NCBI GenBank assembly: GCA_015232865.1
Contig: JADFYU010000021.1
Span: 1-48,333 of the forward strand
Source of the DNA: Magnetococcales bacterium
GTDB lineage: Bacteria > Pseudomonadota > Magnetococcia > Magnetococcales > UBA8363
DNA length: 48,333 bases
Reading direction: 5' to 3'
Below the pieces are notes generated by a model. It was not told where the DNA came from. It did not search any database and saw only the letters and a list, made by a program, of their open reading frames with translations. Both the position numbers and the translations under genes were made by a program. This document shows, piece by piece, positions 41,530-48,333 of this stretch. How positions within the stretch are numbered: position 1 is the stretch's first letter; every line of letters starts with the position of its first letter.

Positions 41530-43098
41530 ATGATCATTGGCATTCCAAAGGAGGTCCACGAGGGGGAGCGACGTGTTGCAGCCACCCCTGACTCAGTGGG
41601 ACGATTTAAAAAATTGGGCTACGATGTTGTCATCGAGGCCGGTTGTGGATTGGCAGCCAGTTGTTCGGATGAGGCCTATCAGGAGATGGGGGCGGAGGTG
41701 GTCTCCGATGCCAAATCTTTGTGGGGCAAGGCGGATATCGTCATCAAGGTTCGCGGGCCGGAACCCCATCCGGTGGCGGCCATGCACGAGGCGGACATGC
41801 TGCGGGATGGTGCAACCCTGATCAGCCTGTTCTGGCCGGCTCAAAATAAAGAGCTGTTGGAAAAGATGGCGACGCGCAATGTCAATGTCATCGCTTTGGA
41901 TAGCGTGCCGAGAATTTCCCGCGCCCAAAAGATGGACGTGCTCTCTTCCATGGCCAACATTGCCGGATATCGGGCTGTGGTGGAAGCCGCCAACCATTTT
42001 GGTCGATTTTTTACCGGGCAGATTACTGCGGCTGGTAAAGTACCTCCAGCCAAGGTGATGGTCATCGGTGCCGGTGTGGCCGGATTGGCGGCCATCGGTG
42101 CGGCCAACTCTCTGGGAGCCATCGTTCGAGCTTATGACGTTCGCCCCGAGGTCAAAGAGCAGGTCGAATCCATGGGGGCCGAATACCTGGATCTGGATTA
42201 TGAAGAGCAGGAGTCGGTCAGCACAGATGGTTATGCCAAGGAGCAATCGGAGGCTAAAAACAAAGCCATCCAGGCGATGTTCGCCAAACAGGCCATGGAT
42301 GTGGATATCATCATCACAACCGCCTTGATTCCAGGTCGTCCGGCTCCGCGCCTGATTACCTCGGGTATGGTGGAGTCCATGCGTGACGGTTCGGTCATTG
42401 TTGACCTTGCCGCAGAAAACGGGGGAAACTGTGAGCTGACCGAGCCGGGTCAGGTGGTGGTCAAGCACGGCGTCACTCTGGTCGGACATACCGATCTGCC
42501 CAGCCGACTTTCAGCCCAATCCAGTCAACTGTTCGGCACCAACATGGCCCATCTGTTGTCGGACATGACCCCGGAAAAGGATGGCAATCTGACCATCAAC
42601 TTTGACGATGACGCGGTGCGGGGGGCGACCATCATCAAGGATGGCGGCATAACCTGGCCACCTCCGCCCATTCAGGTTTCTGCTGCACCGGCAGCCAAAC
42701 CGGCGGCACCGGCTCCGGTTGCGCCGAAGGCCACTCCGGAGCAGTTGGAAGCCAAGAAAAACAAGACCATCTTTAGCTTGTTGGCGGTGGGTGGTGCCCT
42801 GTTTGCCTGGTTGGGAATGAATGCACCGGCTGAGTTTGTTGCCCATTTTTCTGTATTTGTGTTGGCTATCTTTGTCGGTTATATGGTGGTTTGGAGCGTC
42901 TCACCGGCTCTGCATACGCCGTTAATGAGTGTGACCAACGCCATTTCCGGAATCATCGTCATCGGAGCACTGTTGCAAATTTCAAGCGCTGACTCGACGG
43001 TCATGTGGCTGGCTGCGGTGGCTATTCTTATTGCCTGCATCAACATCTTTGGGGGATTCTTGGTCACCCAGCGGATGTTGAAGATGTTTATACGTTAG
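41530..43098 (+). CDS. pntA: NAD(P) transhydrogenase subunit alpha (PntA)
   Basis: The 522-residue protein has the alanine dehydrogenase/PNT N-terminal domain (about 1-140), an NAD(H)-binding Rossmann fold with [13 protein letters not shown] (about 178-190) and a C-terminal part with four membrane segments (about 417-515). A Pro/Ala-rich linker lies at about 377-405. With PntB it uses the proton gradient to transfer hydride from NADH to NADP+. The single-chain form (like E. coli PntA) is used, not the split alpha1/alpha2 form. GGAGG precedes the ATG. pntB follows after 12 bases. Confidence 0.95.
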   Translation: MIIGIPKEVHEGERRVAATPDSVGRFKKLGYDVVIEAGCGLAASCSDEAYQEMGAEVVSDAKSLWGKADIVIKVRGPEPHPVAAMHEADMLRDGATLISLFWPAQNKELLEKMATRNVNVIALDSVPRISRAQKMDVLSSMANIAGYRAVVEAANHFGRFFTGQITAAGKVPPAKVMVIGAGVAGLAAIGAANSLGAIVRAYDVRPEVKEQVESMGAEYLDLDYEEQESVSTDGYAKEQSEAKNKAIQAMFAKQAMDVDIIITTALIPGRPAPRLITSGMVESMRDGSVIVDLAAENGGNCELTEPGQVVVKHGVTLVGHTDLPSRLSAQSSQLFGTNMAHLLSDMTPEKDGNLTINFDDDAVRGATIIKDGGITWPPPPIQVSAAPAAKPAAPAPVAPKATPEQLEAKKNKTIFSLLAVGGALFAWLGMNAPAEFVAHFSVFVLAIFVGYMVVWSVSPALHTPLMSVTNAISGIIVIGALLQISSADSTVMWLAAVAILIACINIFGGFLVTQRMLKMFIR

Positions 43099-43110
43099 GG
43101 GGCTACAGAC

Positions 43111-44514
43111 ATGTCTATAGAACTTTCGTCCATGGCCTACCTGGGAGCGGCCGTCCTGTTTATTCTCAGCTTGGGTGGTTTGAGCCATCCCTCTTCTTCA
43201 CGCCGAGGCAATCAGGTGGGCATCATCGGTATGATTCTGGCCATGGTGGTCTGCATCTCCAACGTGACCGGCAACTGGGGCATTCTCGTCGGTTCCGTGG
43301 TTATCGGTGGCGGAATCGGAGCCTATCTGGCCGCTCGCGTTCAGATGACCGAGATGCCGGAGTTGGTGGCCGTCCTGCACAGCTTCGTCGGTTTGGCTGC
43401 CGTATTGGTGGGGTATGCCAGTTTCGTTGACCCGGAAACAGCGGCTAAATTTGCCACCATTGATCACACCGCCAAGGCCATTCATGAGGTGGAGATCTTT
43501 TTGGGCGTCTTCATCGGTGCCATCACCTTTACCGGTTCCATCACCGCATTCGGCAAGTTGCGGGGTAGCATCACTTCCAAACCATTGATGTTGCCAGCTC
43601 GTCACTGGCTCAACCTGGGTGCCATACTTTTTTCCATCTACCTGGGTGGTCAATTCATGAATGCGCCGGATATCGACGCTGGAATGTTGCCACTGCTTTT
43701 GATGACTGTGGTGGCTTTTTTGGTCGGTGTTCATATGGTCATGGCCATCGGTGGTGCCGATATGCCGGTGGTCGTCTCCATGCTCAACAGCTATTCCGGT
43801 TGGGCCGCTGCGGCAACCGGTTTCATGCTGGGTAACGATCTTCTGATCATCACCGGAGCCTTGGTCGGTTCCTCCGGTGCCATTCTTTCCTATATCATGT
43901 GTGCCGCCATGAACCGTTCGTTCATCAGCGTCATAGCCGGTGGCTTTGGCACTTCGGGCGGCGCTGTCTCGACCTATGAAGGGGAGATTACCGAAATCTC
44001 CGCAGCCGACACGGCGGCCCTGATGGCCGATGCCAAAGAGGTCATCATTATTCCCGGCTATGGCATGGCGGTAGCCCAGGCTCAACACACCGTCAACGAG
44101 ATCACCAAACTGTTGCGGGAAAAAGGGGTCAACGTTCGTTTCGGCATTCATCCGGTGGCCGGCCGTCTGCCGGGCCATATGAACGTCCTGTTGGCTGAAG
44201 CGCGGGTTCCCTACGACATTGTTCTGGAAATGGATGAACTCAACGACGATTTTCCGGACACCGACGTTGCCCTGATTATCGGTGCCAACGACATCGTCAA
44301 CCCTTCAGCTCAAACCGATCCCAACAGCCCCATCGCCGGGATGCCGGTTTTGGAGTGTTGGAAAGCCAAAACCAGTATCGTCATGAAGCGTTCCATGGCC
44401 AGTGGTTATGCGGGTGTGGATAATCCGCTCTTCTTCCACGACAATAACAGAATGTTGTTCGGAGATGCCAAAGCCAGTGTGGACGGCATTTTGGAGGCTT
44501 TGCGTAACGGATGA
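43111..44514 (+). CDS. pntB: NAD(P) transhydrogenase subunit beta (PntB)
   Basis: The 467-residue protein has about nine membrane segments (1-265) and a C-terminal NADP(H)-binding domain (about 285-465) with [13 protein letters not shown] and [15 protein letters not shown]. It completes the proton-translocating transhydrogenase with PntA, supplying NADPH. The terminator at 44548 follows. It lies 12 bases after pntA, so the two are co-transcribed. Confidence 0.96.
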   Translation: MSIELSSMAYLGAAVLFILSLGGLSHPSSSRRGNQVGIIGMILAMVVCISNVTGNWGILVGSVVIGGGIGAYLAARVQMTEMPELVAVLHSFVGLAAVLVGYASFVDPETAAKFATIDHTAKAIHEVEIFLGVFIGAITFTGSITAFGKLRGSITSKPLMLPARHWLNLGAILFSIYLGGQFMNAPDIDAGMLPLLLMTVVAFLVGVHMVMAIGGADMPVVVSMLNSYSGWAAAATGFMLGNDLLIITGALVGSSGAILSYIMCAAMNRSFISVIAGGFGTSGGAVSTYEGEITEISAADTAALMADAKEVIIIPGYGMAVAQAQHTVNEITKLLREKGVNVRFGIHPVAGRLPGHMNVLLAEARVPYDIVLEMDELNDDFPDTDVALIIGANDIVNPSAQTDPNSPIAGMPVLECWKAKTSIVMKRSMASGYAGVDNPLFFHDNNRMLFGDAKASVDGILEALRNG

Positions 44515-44547
44515 TCGGCCAGCCGACAGTTTGATGTTTCTAGGTTA

Positions 44548-44586
44548 AAACGCCGGATGAGACTGGATCATCCGGCGTTTTTTTTA
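44548..44586 (+). terminator. Rho-independent terminator after pntB
   Basis: The 13-base perfect stem AAACGCCGGATGA (44548-44560) pairs with TCATCCGGCGTTT (44568-44580) around GACTGGA, followed by TTTTT. This is a strong terminator. Confidence 0.95.
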
Positions 44587-44620
44587 CCCCGGATTCGGTC
44601 CGGGTGTGGTATGGGTGACT

Positions 44621-45616
44621 ATGATGGAAACCAATGATCCGCAAATTGTCATTACCGCCTGTGGTCGGCAACTTTTGCGTTGCTCGACACGTTCGGTAAA
44701 TGATTTTCCCGACTGTGATGAGGCGATGGCCGCTCGTTGCAGTCCTGAGCTCAACGCCTTGATCCAACTCTATGACGGGGATTGGCACGCCTGCCCGGAT
44801 AAACACACCTTGCTGTTTTCGGATACGCCGGAAGACCGTCTGGCGGTTGAGAGTATCGCTGCCTGGCTGAAAAAGCGCGGACAATTTGTCGAATTGTTGC
44901 CTCTGGCCGGTTTGGAGCAGGGTGGTGCCAGAGCGTTGGATAACGCCATGAAAACGTTTGCCAACTGGTGTGGCCGTTCTTTGGCCAACTATCGTTTGCA
45001 CGAGTTCAGGATTCTTTTCAACCCCGCCGGTGGTTCCCGTCTGCTCGATGGGATTCTTCAAACCCTGGCCCCCTTCTATGCGACGGAAAGTATCTATCTG
45101 ATGGAAGACGGTCAAGAGCTGGCTCATCTGATTCTGCCCGGTATCAAAGCCAAAGGCGGGGTGCTGCTTGATCGTCATCTCCCCTCCTTTCGACGGGCAT
45201 CCGTGGGTTTATCCCTCTCCGACGGTTCCGCCTCAAGTCGGCTGTTCGGAGAGGACGGTTTGACCTTTTTTGGAGAGTTGCTCTGGGATCACAACTGGCG
45301 GGAGCTGTACGGAGAGAGATTGCTGGAGGCGATCTCTCCACTCGTGCGGTTTTCGGAGCCGTTTCGCAACGATGCCGGAGAGTTAGAGCGGGATCGGCTG
45401 ATCGTGCTCAATGAACGGATGGATCAACTGGCCGCCCACCTGGAGAGTCAGGGGCGTCTCACCTTTCCGGTCTTGGCCTTTCGGCCTCTACCGGAACAAA
45501 AACGCACTCCCCCGAGCACCCATAGCGGACGCGGTTGGACGGACAACAAAATCTGGCAATTCGAAGGCCACTTTGAAGAGGAGTTGTTTGTCGTCGATCG
45601 TCTGGCCTACGAATGA
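44621..45616 (+). CDS. CARF-domain protein, APE2256/TIGR02619-like, not near a CRISPR array
   Basis: The 331-residue protein matches the pattern of APE2256-family CARF proteins. It has an N-terminal IVITACGRQLL, then LLFSDTPEDRLAVESIAAWL and ILFNPAGGSRLLDGILQTLA (about 131-150, the ligand-binding loop), then ESIYLMEDGQEL. CARF domains usually sense cyclic oligoadenylate made by type III CRISPR systems. The C-terminal part (180-331) has no clear HEPN RxxxxH motif or known nuclease motif. No cas genes or array were found in the window, so the ligand source and role are unknown. The start is uncertain: ATGs at 44621 and 44624 and a GTG at 44606 are possible. Confidence 0.7.
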   Translation: MMETNDPQIVITACGRQLLRCSTRSVNDFPDCDEAMAARCSPELNALIQLYDGDWHACPDKHTLLFSDTPEDRLAVESIAAWLKKRGQFVELLPLAGLEQGGARALDNAMKTFANWCGRSLANYRLHEFRILFNPAGGSRLLDGILQTLAPFYATESIYLMEDGQELAHLILPGIKAKGGVLLDRHLPSFRRASVGLSLSDGSASSRLFGEDGLTFFGELLWDHNWRELYGERLLEAISPLVRFSEPFRNDAGELERDRLIVLNERMDQLAAHLESQGRLTFPVLAFRPLPEQKRTPPSTHSGRGWTDNKIWQFEGHFEEELFVVDRLAYE

Positions 45617-45629
45617 TCCTAGAAACGGG

Positions 45630-46031
45630 TCAATCCCGAATGGTCAGGCTCTCTTTGGTCGCCTGCCCGTTTTGAATCCGATATCCTTCAATCTCCAGGC
45701 AACCTTGGATGCTCATGGAGACGATGAGATAGAGGGCGTCGGGGTATTGGGATTGGGAAAGGTCAAGTGCGGAGGGAATCGGTGGTGTGGTCGGGTGGCT
45801 GTGATAGATGGCCAGAACCGATCTGTCGGTCTCTCGAAGTTGTTTGAACAGTTGAAGCTGCTGATTGGGATCGGCCAGAAAGCGGGTTGTCTGCTCCAGG
45901 CTGTTTGTCAGCGGATGCCAGCCGGTGATCTCCCGGCCTTGGCCGGAGAGAATACCCACACACTCTTGTGGCGCGGTGCGTTGGGCGTGGCCGAGGATTT
46001 TATTGATGATGACGCGAGGGATGACCCACAT
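45630..46031 (-). CDS. JAMM/MPN-domain metallopeptidase (M67-like)
   Basis: The 133-residue protein has the JAMM zinc motif: Glu in PQECVGILSG, then HSHPTTPPIPSALDLS (HSHP with Ser and Asp in place). Bacterial members process ubiquitin-like proteins or sulfur-carrier proteins, such as those in cysteine or molybdopterin synthesis. ATG 46031 has GGAG upstream; a longer frame to 46148 lacks a good site. It is convergent with the CARF gene. No sulfur-carrier gene was seen nearby. Confidence 0.82.
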   Translation of the reverse strand: MWVIPRVIINKILGHAQRTAPQECVGILSGQGREITGWHPLTNSLEQTTRFLADPNQQLQLFKQLRETDRSVLAIYHSHPTTPPIPSALDLSQSQYPDALYLIVSMSIQGCLEIEGYRIQNGQATKESLTIRD

Positions 46032-46486
46032 AAAAATGCTCCGTACGGTGCTTGGAAATAAAAGATGAATCACCCATTCGTAAAAACCGGAAAGGGATGG
46101 TTGTTTGTATTTTTCAGCCATGACCCTGGAAACGTCGGTGGTCGGCATGCCGCTGATACGACCTCTGTTTGGTCAACCGCCGTTTTCAGGATATCCGGCG
46201 GAATGTTTTCGTCTATTCAAAAAAAATTCTCTCAATTTGGACCAAACCTTGCTAGTATTCTGAAAGGTAAACGTTTATACAACAGCTTTACTGTCAACAG
46301 ATCCTCGGCTGCCGAATCTGGGTTTTCGGTTCCGAATGACACCGGGGTTTCTGTTTCTCCCAGGATCTGGTTGCGGTGTTTGATTAATAAATTTTAATGT
46401 TATCAGTGCTTTTCGTACGATTTCCAGCGAAGCGTATGGCAAGCGGCCCAACAACGTCGTTACCTCAGGCTTACTTTTATATCGGT
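46032..46486. other. Gap between the JAMM and WGR genes
   Basis: No gene was seen. A weak dispersed arm (GGCTGCCGAATCTGGGTT) lies at 46308-46325. Open frames here have no ribosome site or domain. The AT-rich part (46205-46290) could hold promoters. Confidence 0.4.
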
Positions 46487-46756
46487 ATGAAGGCTTATCT
46501 GCAACGGCTCAATCCATCTTCCGGCGAGGTCTGGTTCTACAGCATCCAAATTCAGAGGGATCTGATGGGCCGCTGGCAGGTGATTCGTGAGTGGGGACGC
46601 AGCGGTTCTCCGGGAACGGTGCGTTTTATGCCTTACGACGCCTTCTACGATGCCCAGGAATCGTTGCAGACCCTCGTTGAAGAGCTTTCCGAAAAGGGTT
46701 ATCAGGTTGTTCACAGTGAAGGGCCAAATCCGAGAGATGCGGCATTTTTTCAATAA
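46487..46756 (+). CDS. WGR-domain small protein
   Basis: The 89-residue protein is essentially one WGR domain: [20 protein letters not shown], then [17 protein letters not shown] and a helix with [14 protein letters not shown] domains are found in PARPs and MolR-type proteins and may bind nucleic acid. ATG 46487 was chosen as it starts the domain; an upstream in-frame ATG at 46397 would add 30 unrelated residues. The gene lies before the MBL hydrolase. Function unknown. Confidence 0.8.
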   Translation: MKAYLQRLNPSSGEVWFYSIQIQRDLMGRWQVIREWGRSGSPGTVRFMPYDAFYDAQESLQTLVEELSEKGYQVVHSEGPNPRDAAFFQ

Positions 46757-46784
46757 TCCAGGATAAAAAAATAGGAATAGGTTT

Positions 46785-47426
46785 ATGTCCATCATCCACC
46801 AAATCATGGCGACCGGCCCCCTGGAGGTAAACTGTCAAATTATCGGCAGCAAAGAGCAAGGGGAGGCCATTGTTGTTGATCCAGGTGGGGATGGGGATCG
46901 AATTTTGGCCCGATTGGAAAAATTGGGATTAAAACTGACCCATATCATCAACACCCACGGTCACTTTGACCATATCGGCGGTGTTGCCGAGTTGAAGGCG
47001 GCCACCGGGTGTGCGTTCTGGATTCATAAAAAGGATCTGCCCCTGGTCGAAAGTGCGGCCAAACATGCCAGCTCCTGGGGATTGCCCTTCGGGCCGGTGC
47101 CCAAAGTGGATAAATTTATAGAGGGGGGAGAAAAGATAGCCGTGGCCGGTATTGACCTGGAGGTGATCCATACCCCCGGTCATACCCAGGGCGGCGTCTG
47201 CCTGCGCTGGAATGACCAAATCGCCGTCGGTGACACCCTGTTTGCCGGCTCGGTCGGTCGAACCGATCTGCCGGGTGGCGACACCAATCAGTTGATCCGC
47301 TCCATCAAAGAGGTTTTGCTGCCCCTGGGAGACCATCTGCGCTGTCATCCCGGTCACGGCCCTTCGACCACGTTGGGACGAGAGAGGCTGAGCAACCCCT
47401 TTTTGGGCGGGGGCGGGCTTTTTTAA
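46785..47426 (+). CDS. Metallo-beta-lactamase-fold hydrolase (glyoxalase II-like)
   Basis: The 213-residue protein has the HxHxDH motif THGHFDHIGG (about 54-63), then HTPGHTQGG (about 128-136) and further zinc-site residues GDTLFAGSVGRTDL and HPGHGPSTT. It is most like the small YcbL-type glyoxalase II/sulfur dioxygenase-like hydrolases that cleave thioesters. The ribosome site is AGGAATAGG. It starts 28 bases after the WGR gene. Confidence 0.9.
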   Translation: MSIIHQIMATGPLEVNCQIIGSKEQGEAIVVDPGGDGDRILARLEKLGLKLTHIINTHGHFDHIGGVAELKAATGCAFWIHKKDLPLVESAAKHASSWGLPFGPVPKVDKFIEGGEKIAVAGIDLEVIHTPGHTQGGVCLRWNDQIAVGDTLFAGSVGRTDLPGGDTNQLIRSIKEVLLPLGDHLRCHPGHGPSTTLGRERLSNPFLGGGGLF

Positions 47427-47484
47427 ACGAGAAACGGCAGTTGTCGGCACGCACCGCCGATCGACGTTTTTTAGGTTTAACCTC

Positions 47485-48117
47485 TTAGCCGACCTTCGAT
47501 TCGTCCCCTTTCAACGCCGTCAGAAGGGCGTTGATCTCTTGTTTCAGATTCCCTGTCTCATCTGGTTTCCCTGGTTCGAGTTGCGGCTGCCTGGCCCGTT
47601 CAAACAGTTTTTCCATGGCTGCTTGGGGAGATGCCAGTTTTTGCTCTCGCTGAAACGCGACCAGTTTTTGAAACGTTTCCTGGCTGAGGGTCCGTTCCAC
47701 CCCATCCAACAGTTGCCGAATGGCCAGCTCCATGGACCCTTTTCCCTCGCCGAACTGTGTTTCTCGATAGTGCAAAAGCCGATCTCTGGATTTTTCGGAC
47801 AGCAGAATCTCGGTGGCGGCTTTTTTGGATTCAAAGGCTTCCTTGCGGTTGACGGTATCGAACATTTTCTGCCGGGTTTCCGGTTTAAGGTGCCGGTTGA
47901 TCCAATGGGTCAGATCCTGGATGGCCTGACCTTGAGGATCGGGTTTCAGGGGGATTTCCTGGAGGGTCTCCAGAGGCCAGTCGGCAAACTGCCAACGGCC
48001 CGATTCCACTTCGATGAGGATGTAGGTCCAGATCTGGTCAAAATTTTCCAGGGTGACGGTCTCAGTCTTGGGTGAAATCGGACCGATGCTCGGTACTCTG
48101 ATTGCTTGATCTGTCAT
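47485..48117 (-). CDS. Unassigned helical protein
   Basis: I do not recognise this 210-residue protein. It is soluble and mostly helical, with motifs such as ENFDQIWTYILIEVESG, WINRHLKPETRQKMFD and LQEIPLKPDPQGQ. No catalytic motif or membrane segment is seen. The ATG at 48117 has GGAGG upstream. It is convergent with the MBL gene. Confidence 0.7.
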   Translation of the reverse strand: MTDQAIRVPSIGPISPKTETVTLENFDQIWTYILIEVESGRWQFADWPLETLQEIPLKPDPQGQAIQDLTHWINRHLKPETRQKMFDTVNRKEAFESKKAATEILLSEKSRDRLLHYRETQFGEGKGSMELAIRQLLDGVERTLSQETFQKLVAFQREQKLASPQAAMEKLFERARQPQLEPGKPDETGNLKQEINALLTALKGDESKVG

Positions 48118-48333
48118 AATACCTCCACCAAAAAAAGTCCGGTTTTAGCAGGTCTGAATTCAGCCGTAGTTCCCATGATGCTGGCACAACCTTTAATTTG
48201 CCAGGCAAACCTGAAAATCAAACGGCAGCACCGCCATGGCACGGCCAACGGCCTTTTCTAGAAACTATAAAGAGGGTCACTGGTCCACCTCCGTGGTAAA
48301 AATAAGGTGTTAAGATTCATTTACACCACTGAG
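48118..48333. other. Right-hand edge, intergenic
   Basis: No gene was seen. Weak relatives of the dispersed arms may occur (TTTAATTTGCCAGGCAAACC), but they are too short to call. The window ends here. Confidence 0.35.

Noticed and set aside
44621..48333. CRISPR array or cas genes near the CARF protein
   Set aside because: No regularly spaced repeats or Cas motifs were found up to the window edge.

Overview
The window is most likely part of the magnetosome gene island of a marine magnetotactic coccus (Magnetococcales, Magnetococcus-like). The evidence is a nearly complete mamAB-type cluster in conserved order: mamI, mamE, mamK, mamF, mamL, mamM, mamO, mamP, mamA, mamQ, mamB, an Mms6-like gene, mamS and mamT. 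An inverted mamD follows. mamH probably lies just left of base 1, and no mamN, mamJ, mamR, mamU or mamV was seen. The taxonomic placement is inferred from gene content and remembered family sequences, without a database search.

Layout. Bases 200-13240 hold the plus-strand mam cluster: membrane invagination (MamI, MamL, MamQ, MamB), iron transport (MamM, MamB), crystal maturation with magnetochrome redox proteins (MamE, MamP, MamT), the degenerate protease MamO, the TPR scaffold MamA and the actin MamK. Bases 11440-15863 also carry small glycine/leucine-repeat crystal-surface proteins (Mms6-like, MamD, and a small relative with a shared N-terminus) and an unassigned membrane protein. Bases 16107-17372 carry a Sel1-repeat periplasmic protein and the cell-division factor ZapA on the minus strand.

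Bases 17744-26016 are the most unusual part. A 1349-residue MotA/ZorA-like membrane protein with a very long repetitive coiled-coil tail is followed by a ZorB/MotB-like peptidoglycan-binding partner, a 537-residue low-complexity membrane-associated protein and a second complete mamK. No Zorya effector (ZorC, ZorD or ZorE) is present. I propose an ion-driven, wall-anchored motor or anchor coupled to a MamK filament. This is inference.

Bases 26190-33291 carry a DUF2786/coiled-coil protein on the minus strand and a cobalamin-riboswitch-controlled B12 uptake operon (TonB-dependent receptor, TonB, BtuC, BtuD and BtuF-like). Bases 33425-41066 hold an 11-residue-repeat secreted protein, a hemerythrin-PAS-PAS-GGDEF-EAL protein, a Cache-PAS-SpoIIE phosphatase and an ABC-2 exporter. 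Bases 41331-44514 encode a 29-residue membrane peptide and the transhydrogenase PntAB. Bases 44621-48117 encode a solitary CARF-type (APE2256-like) protein, a JAMM peptidase, a WGR protein, a metallo-beta-lactamase-fold hydrolase and an unknown protein.

Two dispersed intergenic repeat families punctuate the window: an inverted element with CAACTGCCGAATC-like ends, and a double-hairpin element present twice. No tRNA, rRNA, insertion sequence, transposase or CRISPR array was recognised.
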